This document shows, piece by piece, positions 51,445 through 60,552 of a stretch of 64,000 nt of DNA. Source of the DNA: an uncultured Sphingomonadaceae bacterium (GTDB lineage Bacteria; Pseudomonadota; Alphaproteobacteria; Sphingomonadales; Sphingomonadaceae). The number at the start of each line of letters is the position of its first letter. Positions within the stretch are counted from its first letter, which is position 1. A program made the translations under genes and the position numbers. The DNA lies in the NCBI GenBank assembly GCA_947488625.1, contig CANKZR010000001.1:1364001-1428000 (forward strand), in the 5' to 3' direction. The notes under the pieces are model-generated. The model made no database searches and was not told the origin of the DNA. It saw only the letters and a program-made list of their open reading frames with translations.

Positions 51445-52112
51445 TGGTCGAACACACAGTCAAGGCATTCGACGAGGACATCACCCGTCTGCGCGGCCTG
51501 ATCGCCGAGATGGGCGGACTTGCCGAAGTCGCCATTCACGAGGCCCTGCAGGCGTTGGTGAATGGTGATGAGGAACTGGCCGCACAGGTGGTGGAGCGCG
51601 ATGCGAAGCTGGATGCGCTGGAAACCGAAGTGGATGCCATGGCCGTGCGCATCCTGGCCCTGCGCGCACCGATGGCAGACGACCTTCGCGAAATCGTTGC
51701 CGCGCTCAAGATAGGCGGCGTGGTGGAGCGCATCGGCGACTATGCGAAGAACATCGCCAAGCGGGTCGGCCGGATCGAAGGCCGCGCTCGCTTCGAGCCA
51801 CTGCTGCTGCTTCCCGCGATGGGCGAAGTGGCCTCTGAAATGGTGCATGACGTGCTAACCGCCTACGCAGCGCGCGATCCTGTTGTTGCTCGCGAAGTCA
51901 TCGAGCGCGACGAGAAGGTCGACGCCTTCTACGACAGCATCTTCCGCAATCTCGTCAGCCACATGGTGGAAAACCCTTCCACCATCAGCAGCGCCGCGCA
52001 ATTGCTGTTCGTCGCTCGCAATATCGAGCGGATCGGCGACCATGCTACGAACGTCGCCGAGATGGTCCACTATTCGGCTACGGGCTCGTATCCCAGCGAC
52101 ATCGAGCGGTAA
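51444..52112 (+). CDS. phoU: Phosphate signalling protein PhoU
   Basis: Links Pst transport to PhoR and dampens the Pho response when phosphate is plentiful. The 222 residues form two three-helix repeats; the metal-binding E/DxxxD patterns occur in VVERIGDYAKNIAKRV and ARNIERIGDHATNVAEMV. It is the last gene of the pst operon, followed by a strong hairpin. Confidence 0.95.
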   Translation: MVEHTVKAFDEDITRLRGLIAEMGGLAEVAIHEALQALVNGDEELAAQVVERDAKLDALETEVDAMAVRILALRAPMADDLREIVAALKIGGVVERIGDYAKNIAKRVGRIEGRARFEPLLLLPAMGEVASEMVHDVLTAYAARDPVVAREVIERDEKVDAFYDSIFRNLVSHMVENPSTISSAAQLLFVARNIERIGDHATNVAEMVHYSATGSYPSDIER

Positions 52113-52114
52113 TA

Positions 52115-52148
52115 TTGCAAAGCGCACAATCAAACGGGCGCTTTGCAA
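52115..52148 (+). terminator. Perfect 11-bp hairpin between phoU and phoB
   Basis: TTGCAAAGCGC (52115-52125) and GCGCTTTGCAA (52138-52148) pair completely around a 12-base loop, 3 bases after phoU. No U-run follows, so it may slow or stabilise the transcript and separate phoU from phoB without being a strong intrinsic terminator. Confidence 0.6.
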
Positions 52149-52225
52149 CAAATCTGACACAAGATTGAAATATCGAAGGCCCTACGACACTGTTACTGTG
52201 CCGCAATTCCAAGGGGCCCATTCGC

Positions 52226-52915
52226 ATGTCTACGCCAAAATTGCTGCTCGTCGAAGATGATATCGCTCTGGCCGAGCTGCTGGAATATCGCTTCGAAAGC
52301 GAAGGCTACGACGTTCGCGTAACCGCCGACGGCGACGACGCCTTGATGATGGCTTCGGAAGATGCGCCCGATCTGGTGATCCTCGACTGGATGATCGAGG
52401 GAACCAGCGGTATCGAGGTTTGCCGCCGCCTGCGCCGTGACAAGGCCACGGCCCATGTACCCATCATCATGCTGACCGCGCGCGAGGCCGAGGATGACCG
52501 CGTGCGCGGTCTTGAAACGGGCGCCGACGATTACCTGACCAAGCCCTTTTCGCCGCGCGAACTGCTGGCGCGCGTGGCCGCCGTGCTGCGCCGCGTGCGC
52601 CCCGCCCTGGCGGGAGAGACCATCGAGGCCGGAGACTTGAGGCTGGATCCCGTCGCCCACCGGGTGGAGCGGCGCGGTCGGCAACTGCAGATTGGCCCGA
52701 CCGAATATCGGCTGATCAAGTTCTTCATGGAGCATCCGCGCCGCGTGTTCTCTCGCGGACAGTTGCTGGATGCGGTCTGGGGCACGGGTAGCGAGATCGA
52801 GGAACGCACCGTGGACGTCCATATCCGTCGCCTGCGAAAAGCAATTACAGTAGAAAACACCCGCGATCCGATCCGTACCGTCCGTTCTGCGGGCTATGCG
52901 CTGGAGCCGGTTTAG
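52226..52915 (+). CDS. phoB: Phosphate regulon response regulator PhoB
   Basis: OmpR-family activator of Pho genes. The 229 residues include a receiver domain (VEDD, phosphoacceptor D54 in VILDWMIEG, Lys-Pro-Phe in YLTKPFSPREL) and a winged-helix DNA-binding domain (QIGPTEYRLIKFFMEHPRRV, then VDVHIRRLRKAI). It lies 113 bases after phoU; a weak Pho-box-like stretch is present there but not convincing. Its stop overlaps the stop of the convergent extensin-like gene. Confidence 0.96.
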   Translation: MSTPKLLLVEDDIALAELLEYRFESEGYDVRVTADGDDALMMASEDAPDLVILDWMIEGTSGIEVCRRLRRDKATAHVPIIMLTAREAEDDRVRGLETGADDYLTKPFSPRELLARVAAVLRRVRPALAGETIEAGDLRLDPVAHRVERRGRQLQIGPTEYRLIKFFMEHPRRVFSRGQLLDAVWGTGSEIEERTVDVHIRRLRKAITVENTRDPIRTVRSAGYALEPV

Positions 52916-53643
52916 CGGCAGGCACCCATCGCCGGGTTCCGGCCTTGATCCAGATGGAAATGATCCGCATGCGCCGCGTTGTATTCCGGCGATAGGACAG
53001 TGCCGAAACTGGCGCAGGCGGCGTTGCGCGCGGCCTTCAGGAAGCGGGATTCTTCATCGTCGCTGTCGCTATCCCAGTCACGCAGCACGCTGATCGTGCG
53101 ACCATCCTCCAGCACGAAGCTCGCAATATCTATGGCGTTGCCGGTTGCGTGCTCACTCCACGGCGCATCTTCGTCATTATACATGCGGCGACAACTGTAG
53201 GTGCCCAGTTGCTGAATACGCGCCACGCGGCTGCCGAGCGTTTCCTCGGCCAATGGCTGCAAGTCCTTCTCCAGCCACAGTACCATTCCTGCGGCCACCG
53301 GGCAGGTGAACTGCGGGAACCGCGGAGCAAAAGGCATCGTAGAGAGGGTCAGCCGATCCTCGCGGCGGCATTCGCCTTCCCCCGTGACAGGCAACGGCGT
53401 GAACGCCACTGCGCTGCGATCCAGCACGGCGCGGCAGGCTTCTATATCGCCGCGCAGGGCAGCCAGCTTCGTTGTCGTCGCCCAGCCCCGCTCATCCCGC
53501 AGGTCCAGCGATGCCCAAGGATTGTCCTGCGGGTTTTCAGCCAGGTAAACGCGCCCCGCCAGCAGAAGGGCGATAACGATCAGAAGACTTGCCACCTTGC
53601 GATCATCGATGGGCGGAACGGGCCATTTTTTCTTGCGAGTCAC
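52912..53643 (-). CDS. Extensin-like C-terminal domain protein
   Basis: About 243 residues: a basic start, one membrane segment (ASLLIVIALLLAGRVYLA), then an extensin-like domain with RIQQLGTYSCRRMYN, WSEHATGNAIDIASFVLEDG and a late HADHFHLDQG that carries likely zinc-binding His/Asp residues. Related proteins act at the cell wall, probably as peptidases or hydrolases. The GTG start at 53643 follows the dnaE2 stop by one base, making it the last gene of the SOS operon. The gene ends by overlapping the phoB stop on the other strand. Confidence 0.82.
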   Translation of the reverse strand: MTRKKKWPVPPIDDRKVASLLIVIALLLAGRVYLAENPQDNPWASLDLRDERGWATTTKLAALRGDIEACRAVLDRSAVAFTPLPVTGEGECRREDRLTLSTMPFAPRFPQFTCPVAAGMVLWLEKDLQPLAEETLGSRVARIQQLGTYSCRRMYNDEDAPWSEHATGNAIDIASFVLEDGRTISVLRDWDSDSDDEESRFLKAARNAACASFGTVLSPEYNAAHADHFHLDQGRNPAMGACR

Positions 53644-53644
53644 G

Positions 53645-56600
53645 TCAATGAAAGTCCCGTGACTTTGGAATGATCCGGGGAATGATCCGGGCATTGCGCG
53701 GATGGCTGCGGGTTGCGGGCGCATCTGCGCTCGGCAACTGCTCGACCAGGTCTCGCGGGCGGATTGCCCGATTGGCCGGATCGTCCGCTCCGCTGCGCAA
53801 ATCATCGCGCGGGTTGAACTTGCCGGGAAGCGGGCTGTTCACGTGATCGGCGCGCGCAACAGGAGCGTTCAGCAAATCGTCTGACAGGCGATGCAGGTCT
53901 TGCGTCGCGTCCGTCATGTGATGCGCGATGACGTGGATCACCTCGTCATCGTATTCCACCCGCCCGCGCACCTCCATCAGCCGCGATCCCATCACAACCT
54001 GTCTCTGTTTTTCCTTGAGGTCCGGCCAGACGACCAGGTTGATGACGCCGGTCTCGTCCTCCAGCGTGATGAAGCATACTCCCTTGGCGCTACCGGGCCG
54101 CTGGCGGATCAGCACCACGCCGGCCACATGCACCATGGAGCGGAACTTGCGCGATCTCAGGTCACAGGCCCGCACGAAGCCACGCTCTGCCAGGCTGGCG
54201 CGCAGGAAGGCCATGGGGTGCGCTTTCAGGCTGAGGCGCGTGGTCTGGTAATCAGCGACCACTTCTTCGCTCAGCGGCATCTTCGGCAGGATTGCCCTGC
54301 CTCGCTCGGCGCCCTCGTCACGCTCGTCGGCATGGGCGAACAGCGGCAGGTCCGTGCCGCCGACAAGGCTGCGCGCATCCCACAGTGCCTGCCGGCGGCT
54401 CATGTCCATCGAGCCGAAGGCATCGGCACTGGCAAGACGCTCCACATGCCCTACCGGCACACGAGCCCTGTCGCGCAGTTCAGCAACGTCGGCGTAAGGC
54501 CCGCCCTCCTCGCGCGCAGTGACGAGAGCGGCGGCCACATGTTCCGGCAAGCCATCCACCTGGCGCAGGCCCAGGCGCATGGCGATATGACGATCCTGGC
54601 GGCCATGCTCCCTGGAGGCCCACGCCGCTTCACTACAGATCATTTTCGGCTCGCTAGTCGCAGCGGGGTGGGCATCTTTCTCCGACCCAATCACCTCCAG
54701 CGTGCAATCCCACTGGCTATGGTTCACATCAACCGGCAATACCTCCACCCCATGCTCGCGCGCGTCGCGCACGATCTGCGCAGGCGCGTAAAAACCCATG
54801 GGCTGCGAGTTGAGCAGACCGCATGCGAAGGCAGCGGGGAAGTGGCATTTCAGCCAGCTTGATACGTAAACGAGGTGCGCGAAACTGGCGGCGTGGCTTT
54901 CGGGAAAGCCGTATTCGCCAAAGCCGCGGATCTGGTTGAAGCACCTTTGCGCGAAGTCGCGGTCATAGCCGCGCGTTACCATGCGTTCCACCATCATGTC
55001 CTGCAATTCATCCACCATGCCCCGGCTTCGGAAAGTCGCCATGGCTTTGCGCAGGCGATTGGCCTCCGCGCTGGAGAAACGCGCGGCATCCAGCGCGATC
55101 TTCATCGCCTGTTCCTGGAAGATGGGTACGCCCAGGGTGCGTTCGAGGATGCTGGAAAGCTCGTCCGGCGGGCCATGTTCTGGAGATGGTGCAGGGATCT
55201 GCACCTGCTCCGCACCGCGGCGTCGCTTCAGGTAGGGGTGCACCATGTCGCCCTGGATCGGGCCGGGCCGCACGATGGCGACCTGAATCACCAGGTCATA
55301 GAATTCGCGCGGGCGCAGGCGCGGCAGCATGTTCATCTGCGCACGGCTTTCCACCTGGAACACACCCAGCGAATCCCCCTTCCGCAGCATTTCGTAGGTT
55401 TCCGGGTCTTCGCGCGGCACGCTGGCCAGCGTCAGCCTGCGGTCGTGGTGATCCTCCAGCAGGTCCAGACATTTCCTGATGCAGGTGAGCATGCCCAGCG
55501 CCAGCACATCCACCTTGAGGATGCCCAGGGCCTCGATATCGTCCTTGTCCCATTCGATAAACGTGCGATTCGGCATGGCGCCATTGCCGATGGGAACGGT
55601 CTGCGTCAGCGCCCCGTCGGTAAGGATGAAGCCGCCCACGTGCTGCGACGAATGACGTGGCATTCCAACCATTTGCTCCGTCAGCTTCAGAACCCGCCTC
55701 AAATGCGGATCGCTGATATCCATGCCGGTTTCCGCAGCATGTTTCTCGCTCACCTCCTTGCCCCAGCCACCCCATACGGTGCGCGCCAGCGCGCTGGTAA
55801 CGTCTTCGGACAGACCCATCGCCTTACCCACTTCGCGGATGGCCATGCGCGGGCGATAGTGGATGACGGTGGCGGTAAGGCCTGCACGGTGGCGGCCATA
55901 TTTGCTGTAGATGTGCTGGATCACCTCCTCGCGTCGTTCATGCTCGAAATCGACATCGATATCGGGCGGCTCCTTGCGCTCCTCGGAGATGAAGCGATCG
56001 AACAGCAGCTGGTGCTTGGCAGGGTCTACGCTGGTAATTTCAAGACAATAGCACACGGCCGAATTGGCAGCAGAACCACGCCCCTGGCACAGGATGGGCG
56101 GATCAACGCTGCGCGCATAGTCGACGATATCCTTGATGGTAAGGAAATATCGCGCCAGATCCAGTTTGCCGATAAGAGCCAGTTCGCGTTCAAGCGTTTT
56201 CTTCACCGAGTGCGGCAAACCATTGGGATAGCGCCGCTTTGCACCTTTCCATGTCTCGCTTTCGAGGTAGGCTTGCGGGCTCATGCCATCGGGATAGATC
56301 TCTTCGGGGTATTCGTATTTCAGTTCGTCCAGACTGAAATCGCAGGCATCGGCCACACTGCGCGCCGCCGTTATGGCATGGGGCCAACGCTCGAACAGAC
56401 GCAGCATCTGTTCGGGGCTTTTCAGGTGCCGTTCGGCATTGGCATGCAGCAGGTGCCCGGCGCGCGCCACCGTGGTCTTGTGCCGGATTGCCGTCATCAC
56501 GTCCTGCAAGGGACGGCGATCGGGCGCGTGGTAGTGCACATCGTTGGTAGCCAGCAGTGACAGGCCGTTGGCACGGGCCAGCGCATCCAGCCGGTCTATG

Positions 56601-57250
56601 CGGGCAACATCGTTGCCGGCGTAAAGATAGCTGGCGGCCAGATGCCCCAATGTCGGCAGACCGGCCGCAAGGTGCGGCAGGACTTCGGTCAGAGTGCCGG
56701 TAACGTGGTCTTCGCGCAGCGTGCCATCCAGCGCGACCACGTTGCTGGCCCAGCCTGGCACTACGAATTTCTCGCCCAGATCGCGCGGGGGGACCAGTAT
56801 CAGCTGTATCCCGTCTGCGTGCTGTGCCAGCATCGGCAGCGAAATGTCGCACAGGCCCTTTTCCTGCCAGTCGCCATCCAGCGTAGCCATGCGCCCTGCC
56901 GAAATCAGCGTACAGAGACGACCGTAGGCAGCGCGGTTCGTGGGATAGGCGAGGAAAGCGAACCCCTCCACCGTTTCGATCCGACTGCCGATGACGGGTC
57001 GCATCTTCAGCGTCTTCGCCTCGGTATGGACGCGCACCACGCCCGCCATGGAATTGGCATCGGCGATCCCTATGGCATCATAGCCAAGTCCCCGCGCGGT
57101 GAGTACGAGGTCCACCGCATCGGATGCGCCGCGCAGAAAGCTGAAACAGCTGACAAGGCCCAGTTCCACGAACGGGGCGCGGGCCGGTGCGTCTATGCCG
57201 TCAGGATCGAGCTCGATCGTGCGCTTGGGAAGGCCGTCGCTATCGGGCAC
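53645..57250 (-). CDS. dnaE2: Error-prone DNA polymerase DnaE2 (ImuC)
   Basis: C-family translesion polymerase that works with ImuA and ImuB. About 1,201 residues: PHP domain (FVELGLVSCFSFLRGASDA), polymerase palm with catalytic aspartates in PPDIDVDFEHERREEVI, helix-hairpin-helix region and an OB-fold near the end (GVVLIRQRPGSAKGVCFITL). It is shorter than DnaE1 and lacks a tau-binding tail. I prefer the GTG at 57250, one base after the UdgX stop; a TTG at 57271 is also in frame. It is third in an SOS-box-led operon. Confidence 0.95.
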   Translation of the reverse strand: MPDSDGLPKRTIELDPDGIDAPARAPFVELGLVSCFSFLRGASDAVDLVLTARGLGYDAIGIADANSMAGVVRVHTEAKTLKMRPVIGSRIETVEGFAFLAYPTNRAAYGRLCTLISAGRMATLDGDWQEKGLCDISLPMLAQHADGIQLILVPPRDLGEKFVVPGWASNVVALDGTLREDHVTGTLTEVLPHLAAGLPTLGHLAASYLYAGNDVARIDRLDALARANGLSLLATNDVHYHAPDRRPLQDVMTAIRHKTTVARAGHLLHANAERHLKSPEQMLRLFERWPHAITAARSVADACDFSLDELKYEYPEEIYPDGMSPQAYLESETWKGAKRRYPNGLPHSVKKTLERELALIGKLDLARYFLTIKDIVDYARSVDPPILCQGRGSAANSAVCYCLEITSVDPAKHQLLFDRFISEERKEPPDIDVDFEHERREEVIQHIYSKYGRHRAGLTATVIHYRPRMAIREVGKAMGLSEDVTSALARTVWGGWGKEVSEKHAAETGMDISDPHLRRVLKLTEQMVGMPRHSSQHVGGFILTDGALTQTVPIGNGAMPNRTFIEWDKDDIEALGILKVDVLALGMLTCIRKCLDLLEDHHDRRLTLASVPREDPETYEMLRKGDSLGVFQVESRAQMNMLPRLRPREFYDLVIQVAIVRPGPIQGDMVHPYLKRRRGAEQVQIPAPSPEHGPPDELSSILERTLGVPIFQEQAMKIALDAARFSSAEANRLRKAMATFRSRGMVDELQDMMVERMVTRGYDRDFAQRCFNQIRGFGEYGFPESHAASFAHLVYVSSWLKCHFPAAFACGLLNSQPMGFYAPAQIVRDAREHGVEVLPVDVNHSQWDCTLEVIGSEKDAHPAATSEPKMICSEAAWASREHGRQDRHIAMRLGLRQVDGLPEHVAAALVTAREEGGPYADVAELRDRARVPVGHVERLASADAFGSMDMSRRQALWDARSLVGGTDLPLFAHADERDEGAERGRAILPKMPLSEEVVADYQTTRLSLKAHPMAFLRASLAERGFVRACDLRSRKFRSMVHVAGVVLIRQRPGSAKGVCFITLEDETGVINLVVWPDLKEKQRQVVMGSRLMEVRGRVEYDDEVIHVIAHHMTDATQDLHRLSDDLLNAPVARADHVNSPLPGKFNPRDDLRSGADDPANRAIRPRDLVEQLPSADAPATRSHPRNARIIPRIIPKSRDFH

Positions 57251-57251
57251 C

Positions 57252-58685
57252 TCACTCCACCAACTCCGCAAGCCGTTCCTTCACCGCGGCAAGGTCCGCT
57301 GCGAACAATCGCTCCTGCTCCGCCTTGGCGTCACCACTCAGGCGCAAAAGATAGGACGGGTGCGCCGTCACCCACAATTCGCTGCCATCGTCCAGCATCA
57401 TAGGCTCGCCGCGTGCCTTCGAGATGCTTACCGTCTTGCCCAGCATCGCACGGGCTGCGCTGGCGCCCAAAGCCAGCACCACCTTCGGCTTTACGATGGC
57501 GCGCTCTGCCTCGTGCCACCAGCGGCACACGTCGATTTCCTTGGCGGTGGGTGACTGGTGCAGGCGGCGCTTGCCGCGCTGCACGTATTTGAAATGCTTC
57601 ACCGCATTGGTGACATAGGTTTGCTTGCGTTCGATTCCGGCAACTTCCAGCGCAGCGTTCAGCACCTGTCCCGCAGGGCCGACGAAGGGCTTGCCCGCCT
57701 GATCCTCCTGATCGCCGGGCTGTTCACCCACGATCATCAAGGGGGCATCGTCCGCCCCCTCGCCCATAACCGCTTGGTTATCAAGCAAACCTATGGGACA
57801 TTTGCGACAGGCGTGGATCGCCTTGTCTATCGCCGCCAGCGTTTCGGGACGATCTTCATATTCGAGTGCGCCTGCATCAACCATTTCGCTTTCCCGCTTC
57901 TGCGCGCCCGCCACCAGCTCCGGAATGAGCGCGGCCTCGGGCATGTTCTTCCAGTACTTGCGGGGCATTTCCTTCAGCATCGCCCCGATCTTCAAACGCG
58001 CGGGATTGAAGATGGATGCGTAATACTTGCGCCAGAGATCTTCGGCAGGATCGCCCTGCGGCGCATCCGATTTCTGCGCCGGACCGCTTTCTCGCAAGGT
58101 TTCGCCATCCCAGTGGATGCAGCCGCGCGGCGTGAGGATGGACCAGTGCATGTTGGCGAACCGGCGGACGAAAAAGCCCGCCTCGCGCCGCACGATGTGA
58201 TGATCGGGTTCGAACCAGGCGACGTACTGCTGGTTGCCTGCCTCGTCCTCCACCATGCGGAAACGCACGAAAGCGTGCATCTTGTGCGCATCGCGGCGCA
58301 CGGACTTGTCCATATCCTCCAGCCGGCGGACCTGGCTGTCGGCCTTGTCCTCCATCAAGCGCGGATTGGACTGGAGCCGCCACAGCATCGCATAGAGCAA
58401 GGAAAATCGTTCCGGGTCAGAATGATGAGCGACGTTCTTTGCAATCGAAAGAAAGCGCTTGCTGGCGCGGATCATGCGGGTGGCATCGTCCGGCACCGGC
58501 AGCCGCTTGTCACCATGAGAGAACAAAGAGCCGTTGCCGCCCGGCTCCACCCAGGCCACCCGGTCAGGCGGAACATCGCATTGCACAAGCTGCCTCGCCC
58601 GCTCCCGCCAGAAGGCGAAATCGTCCGGTTCGGGCATGTGAACCACGTAATAGGTGCCCATTTTGACGTGTTGCAGAGCGGTCAT
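57252..58685 (-). CDS. DUF4130 domain fused to UdgX uracil-DNA glycosylase
   Basis: A 477-residue two-domain protein. The N-terminal DUF4130 domain (about 1-250) has unknown function. The C-terminal UdgX domain (about 285-477) has GEQPG (320-324), a CRKCP iron-sulfur pair (293/296), C387, the late HPS motif (442-444), and the KRRLH loop (372-376). In characterised UdgX the histidine of that loop bonds covalently to the abasic site after uracil removal. ATG 58685 overlaps the radical SAM stop by 4 bases (ATGA). I infer a role in uracil or deamination damage under SOS. Confidence 0.93.
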   Translation of the reverse strand: MTALQHVKMGTYYVVHMPEPDDFAFWRERARQLVQCDVPPDRVAWVEPGGNGSLFSHGDKRLPVPDDATRMIRASKRFLSIAKNVAHHSDPERFSLLYAMLWRLQSNPRLMEDKADSQVRRLEDMDKSVRRDAHKMHAFVRFRMVEDEAGNQQYVAWFEPDHHIVRREAGFFVRRFANMHWSILTPRGCIHWDGETLRESGPAQKSDAPQGDPAEDLWRKYYASIFNPARLKIGAMLKEMPRKYWKNMPEAALIPELVAGAQKRESEMVDAGALEYEDRPETLAAIDKAIHACRKCPIGLLDNQAVMGEGADDAPLMIVGEQPGDQEDQAGKPFVGPAGQVLNAALEVAGIERKQTYVTNAVKHFKYVQRGKRRLHQSPTAKEIDVCRWWHEAERAIVKPKVVLALGASAARAMLGKTVSISKARGEPMMLDDGSELWVTAHPSYLLRLSGDAKAEQERLFAADLAAVKERLAELVE

Positions 58686-59926
58686 GCCGCGAACAGTTCC
58701 AGTTGCTCCTGCTTGGGTGCTAGCAGGCTGCGCAGATCGGCGCGGTCGGTCAGCAAGGTGGGGCGCCAGTCGACGGTGCAGATGAACGGGCGCACCTTGG
58801 CAACGGATACGGTCAGCTTGGCCACATCGTCCAACCGCAAGCTGCGGTGGCGACGGCTGGCGAGGATCTGCCCCACCGCTCGCGTGCCCAACCCCGGAAC
58901 GCGCAGCAGGTCTTCGCGGCCAGCACGGTTCACATCCACCGGGAAACGACCGCGAAACTTCAGCGCCCATGCCAGCTTGGGATCGATATCAAGCGGCAGG
59001 TTTCCATCCTCACCCGTTGCCTGCATTACCTCTGCAGGCGCAAAGCCGTAAAAGCGCATCAGCCAATCCGATTGGTAGAGGCGGTGCTCGCGCATCAGCG
59101 GCGGCCGCTTCAATGGCAGAACCGCACTGGCATCGGGAATGGGCGAAAAGGCCGAGTAATAGACGCGGCGCAGACGAAAGCTGTCGTACAAGCGGCTGGC
59201 CTTGCCCACGATATCGGAATCGGTGGCAGCATCGGCGCCCACGATCATCTGCGTGGATTGCCCACCCGGCGCGAAACGCGGCGCGTGCTTGAACCGCTTG
59301 CGCTCATCCTTCGACTGGCGGATCGCCATTTTCATCCCGCCCATCGCCCCTTCGATCTGGCGCGAGTTCTTGTCCGGCGCGAGACGCGTCAGACCGCTAT
59401 CGGTGGGCAGTTCGACATTGATGGAAACGCGGTCGGCATGAAGCCCCGCTTGGTGCGCCAGTTCGGGGTCCGCCTCCGGAATGGTCTTGAGGTGAATATA
59501 GCCACGAAAATCGTGTTCCTCGCGCAGGATACGCGCCGTCTCTACCAGCAGTTCCATCGTGTGATTGGAGCTTTTGATAATGCCGGAGGAGAGAAACAAT
59601 CCTTCGATATAGTTGCGGCGATAGAAGGTGAGCGTCAGGTCCGCCACTTCTTGCGGAGTGAACTTTGCGCGCCGCACATTGCTGCTTTTGCGGTTGATGC
59701 AATAATGGCAATCGAAGATGCAATGGTTCGTCAGCAATATCTTGAGCAGCGAGATACAGCGACCATCGGGGGCATAGGCATGGCAAATGCCCATCCCCTC
59801 GGTAGAGCCGACACCCTTCCCACCCGTACTGCTGCGTTTTGCCGTACCAGACGATGCGCAGGAGGCATCGTATTTTGCTGCATCGGCAAGGATTTCCAGC
59901 TTCTGGATAGTTTCGAGTGCGGCCAT
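58682..59926 (-). CDS. Putative DNA modification/repair radical SAM protein
   Basis: About 414 residues. LLTNHCIFDCHYCINRKSS carries the CxxxCxxC iron-sulfur motif (Cys 69, 73, 76). A C-terminal helix-hairpin-helix (EDLLRVPGLGTRAVGQILAS) suggests DNA binding. This family usually travels with DUF4130-UdgX, as here; the reaction is unknown. An in-frame ATG at 59935 lies inside the SOS box, so I start at the next ATG, 59926. It heads the operon with udgX, dnaE2 and the extensin-like gene. Confidence 0.92.
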   Translation of the reverse strand: MAALETIQKLEILADAAKYDASCASSGTAKRSSTGGKGVGSTEGMGICHAYAPDGRCISLLKILLTNHCIFDCHYCINRKSSNVRRAKFTPQEVADLTLTFYRRNYIEGLFLSSGIIKSSNHTMELLVETARILREEHDFRGYIHLKTIPEADPELAHQAGLHADRVSINVELPTDSGLTRLAPDKNSRQIEGAMGGMKMAIRQSKDERKRFKHAPRFAPGGQSTQMIVGADAATDSDIVGKASRLYDSFRLRRVYYSAFSPIPDASAVLPLKRPPLMREHRLYQSDWLMRFYGFAPAEVMQATGEDGNLPLDIDPKLAWALKFRGRFPVDVNRAGREDLLRVPGLGTRAVGQILASRRHRSLRLDDVAKLTVSVAKVRPFICTVDWRPTLLTDRADLRSLLAPKQEQLELFAA

Positions 59927-59928
59927 CT

Positions 59929-59943
59929 GTTCCATATATGTTC
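59929..59943 (-). promoter_or_regulatory. LexA (SOS) box of the radical SAM-UdgX-dnaE2 operon
   Basis: GTTC-N7-GTTC (plus-strand reading, GTTC at 59929 and 59940), the exact alphaproteobacterial LexA site. It overlaps a possible -10 (TATATG, minus strand 59938-59933) with TTGGCG 17 bases upstream. It ends 2 bases before the chosen start codon. Confidence 0.9.
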
Positions 59944-60111
59944 TTGCACACGATTCGCCAACATCAAAACGCCCAAGCGTTGGAAATGAGCGCTGGCTTT
60001 GCGAAGGCCATGCAACGCCGCGTCGCAGGAATCGGGAAAATTAAGGATGAATCTTTGCGCAAGTTTAACCAAAGCACCCCATTCCTGATCAGAGAAAAAG
60101 GGGGCACCATC

Positions 60112-60516
60112 ATGAAACTGTTCGCGCGCACGAAAGCTGCACAAGGTCCTGATCGTCGCGCTGCCCCCCGCATCCGTGTAAACTGCTTGGCAACGATGGT
60201 GATGCCCAGCGGCAATCGTTCGGGAAGGCTTTTCGATATATCCATCAACGGCGCCCGTTTCGTGACAGACGATCCGCCAGCCAATGGCGTGGGAGTGATA
60301 CTCGACTGGACCATGCATGAGGCCTATTGCAAAGTGACCTGGACCAAGCCGGGCATGTGCGGCGTGGAATTTGATCGTCCGCTGCCGATGCGGGTGGTGG
60401 AAGAACTGGCCCAGGCTTTCCCCGCCGGTCCGCAGCCGGTGCGGAACGAACCCGCTACCGCGCCGGGCGACTTCGGCCAACGCCCGACAGCGCCGCCGGC
60501 GCGCTTCGTCGGTTAG
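60112..60516 (+). CDS. PilZ-domain protein
   Basis: A 134-residue single PilZ domain, a cyclic-di-GMP receptor fold. The binding signature is present as RRAAPRIRVN (RxxxR) and DISINGARF (D/NxSxxG). The Pro/Ala-rich tail is likely disordered. Start ATG 60112 with AAGGGGG upstream. It sits between the two SOS units, divergent from the radical SAM gene, and could influence motility or surface behaviour; target unknown. Confidence 0.88.
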   Translation: MKLFARTKAAQGPDRRAAPRIRVNCLATMVMPSGNRSGRLFDISINGARFVTDDPPANGVGVILDWTMHEAYCKVTWTKPGMCGVEFDRPLPMRVVEELAQAFPAGPQPVRNEPATAPGDFGQRPTAPPARFVG

Positions 60517-60552
60517 TCGTTTCTCTTCGCACAGTACGGGTAACACAGCACT

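Noticed and set aside
52149-52225. Possible Pho box before phoB (CTGACAC and TTGAAAT, 11 bases apart)
   Set aside because: The second repeat matches too poorly to PhoB half-sites to be called.
53891-56560. Several long plus-strand open frames opposite dnaE2
   Set aside because: They lie wholly within the recognisable DnaE2 gene and resemble no protein family.
57558-59989. Plus-strand open frames opposite udgX and the radical SAM gene
   Set aside because: Shadows of two confidently identified genes; His/Arg-rich products without motifs.
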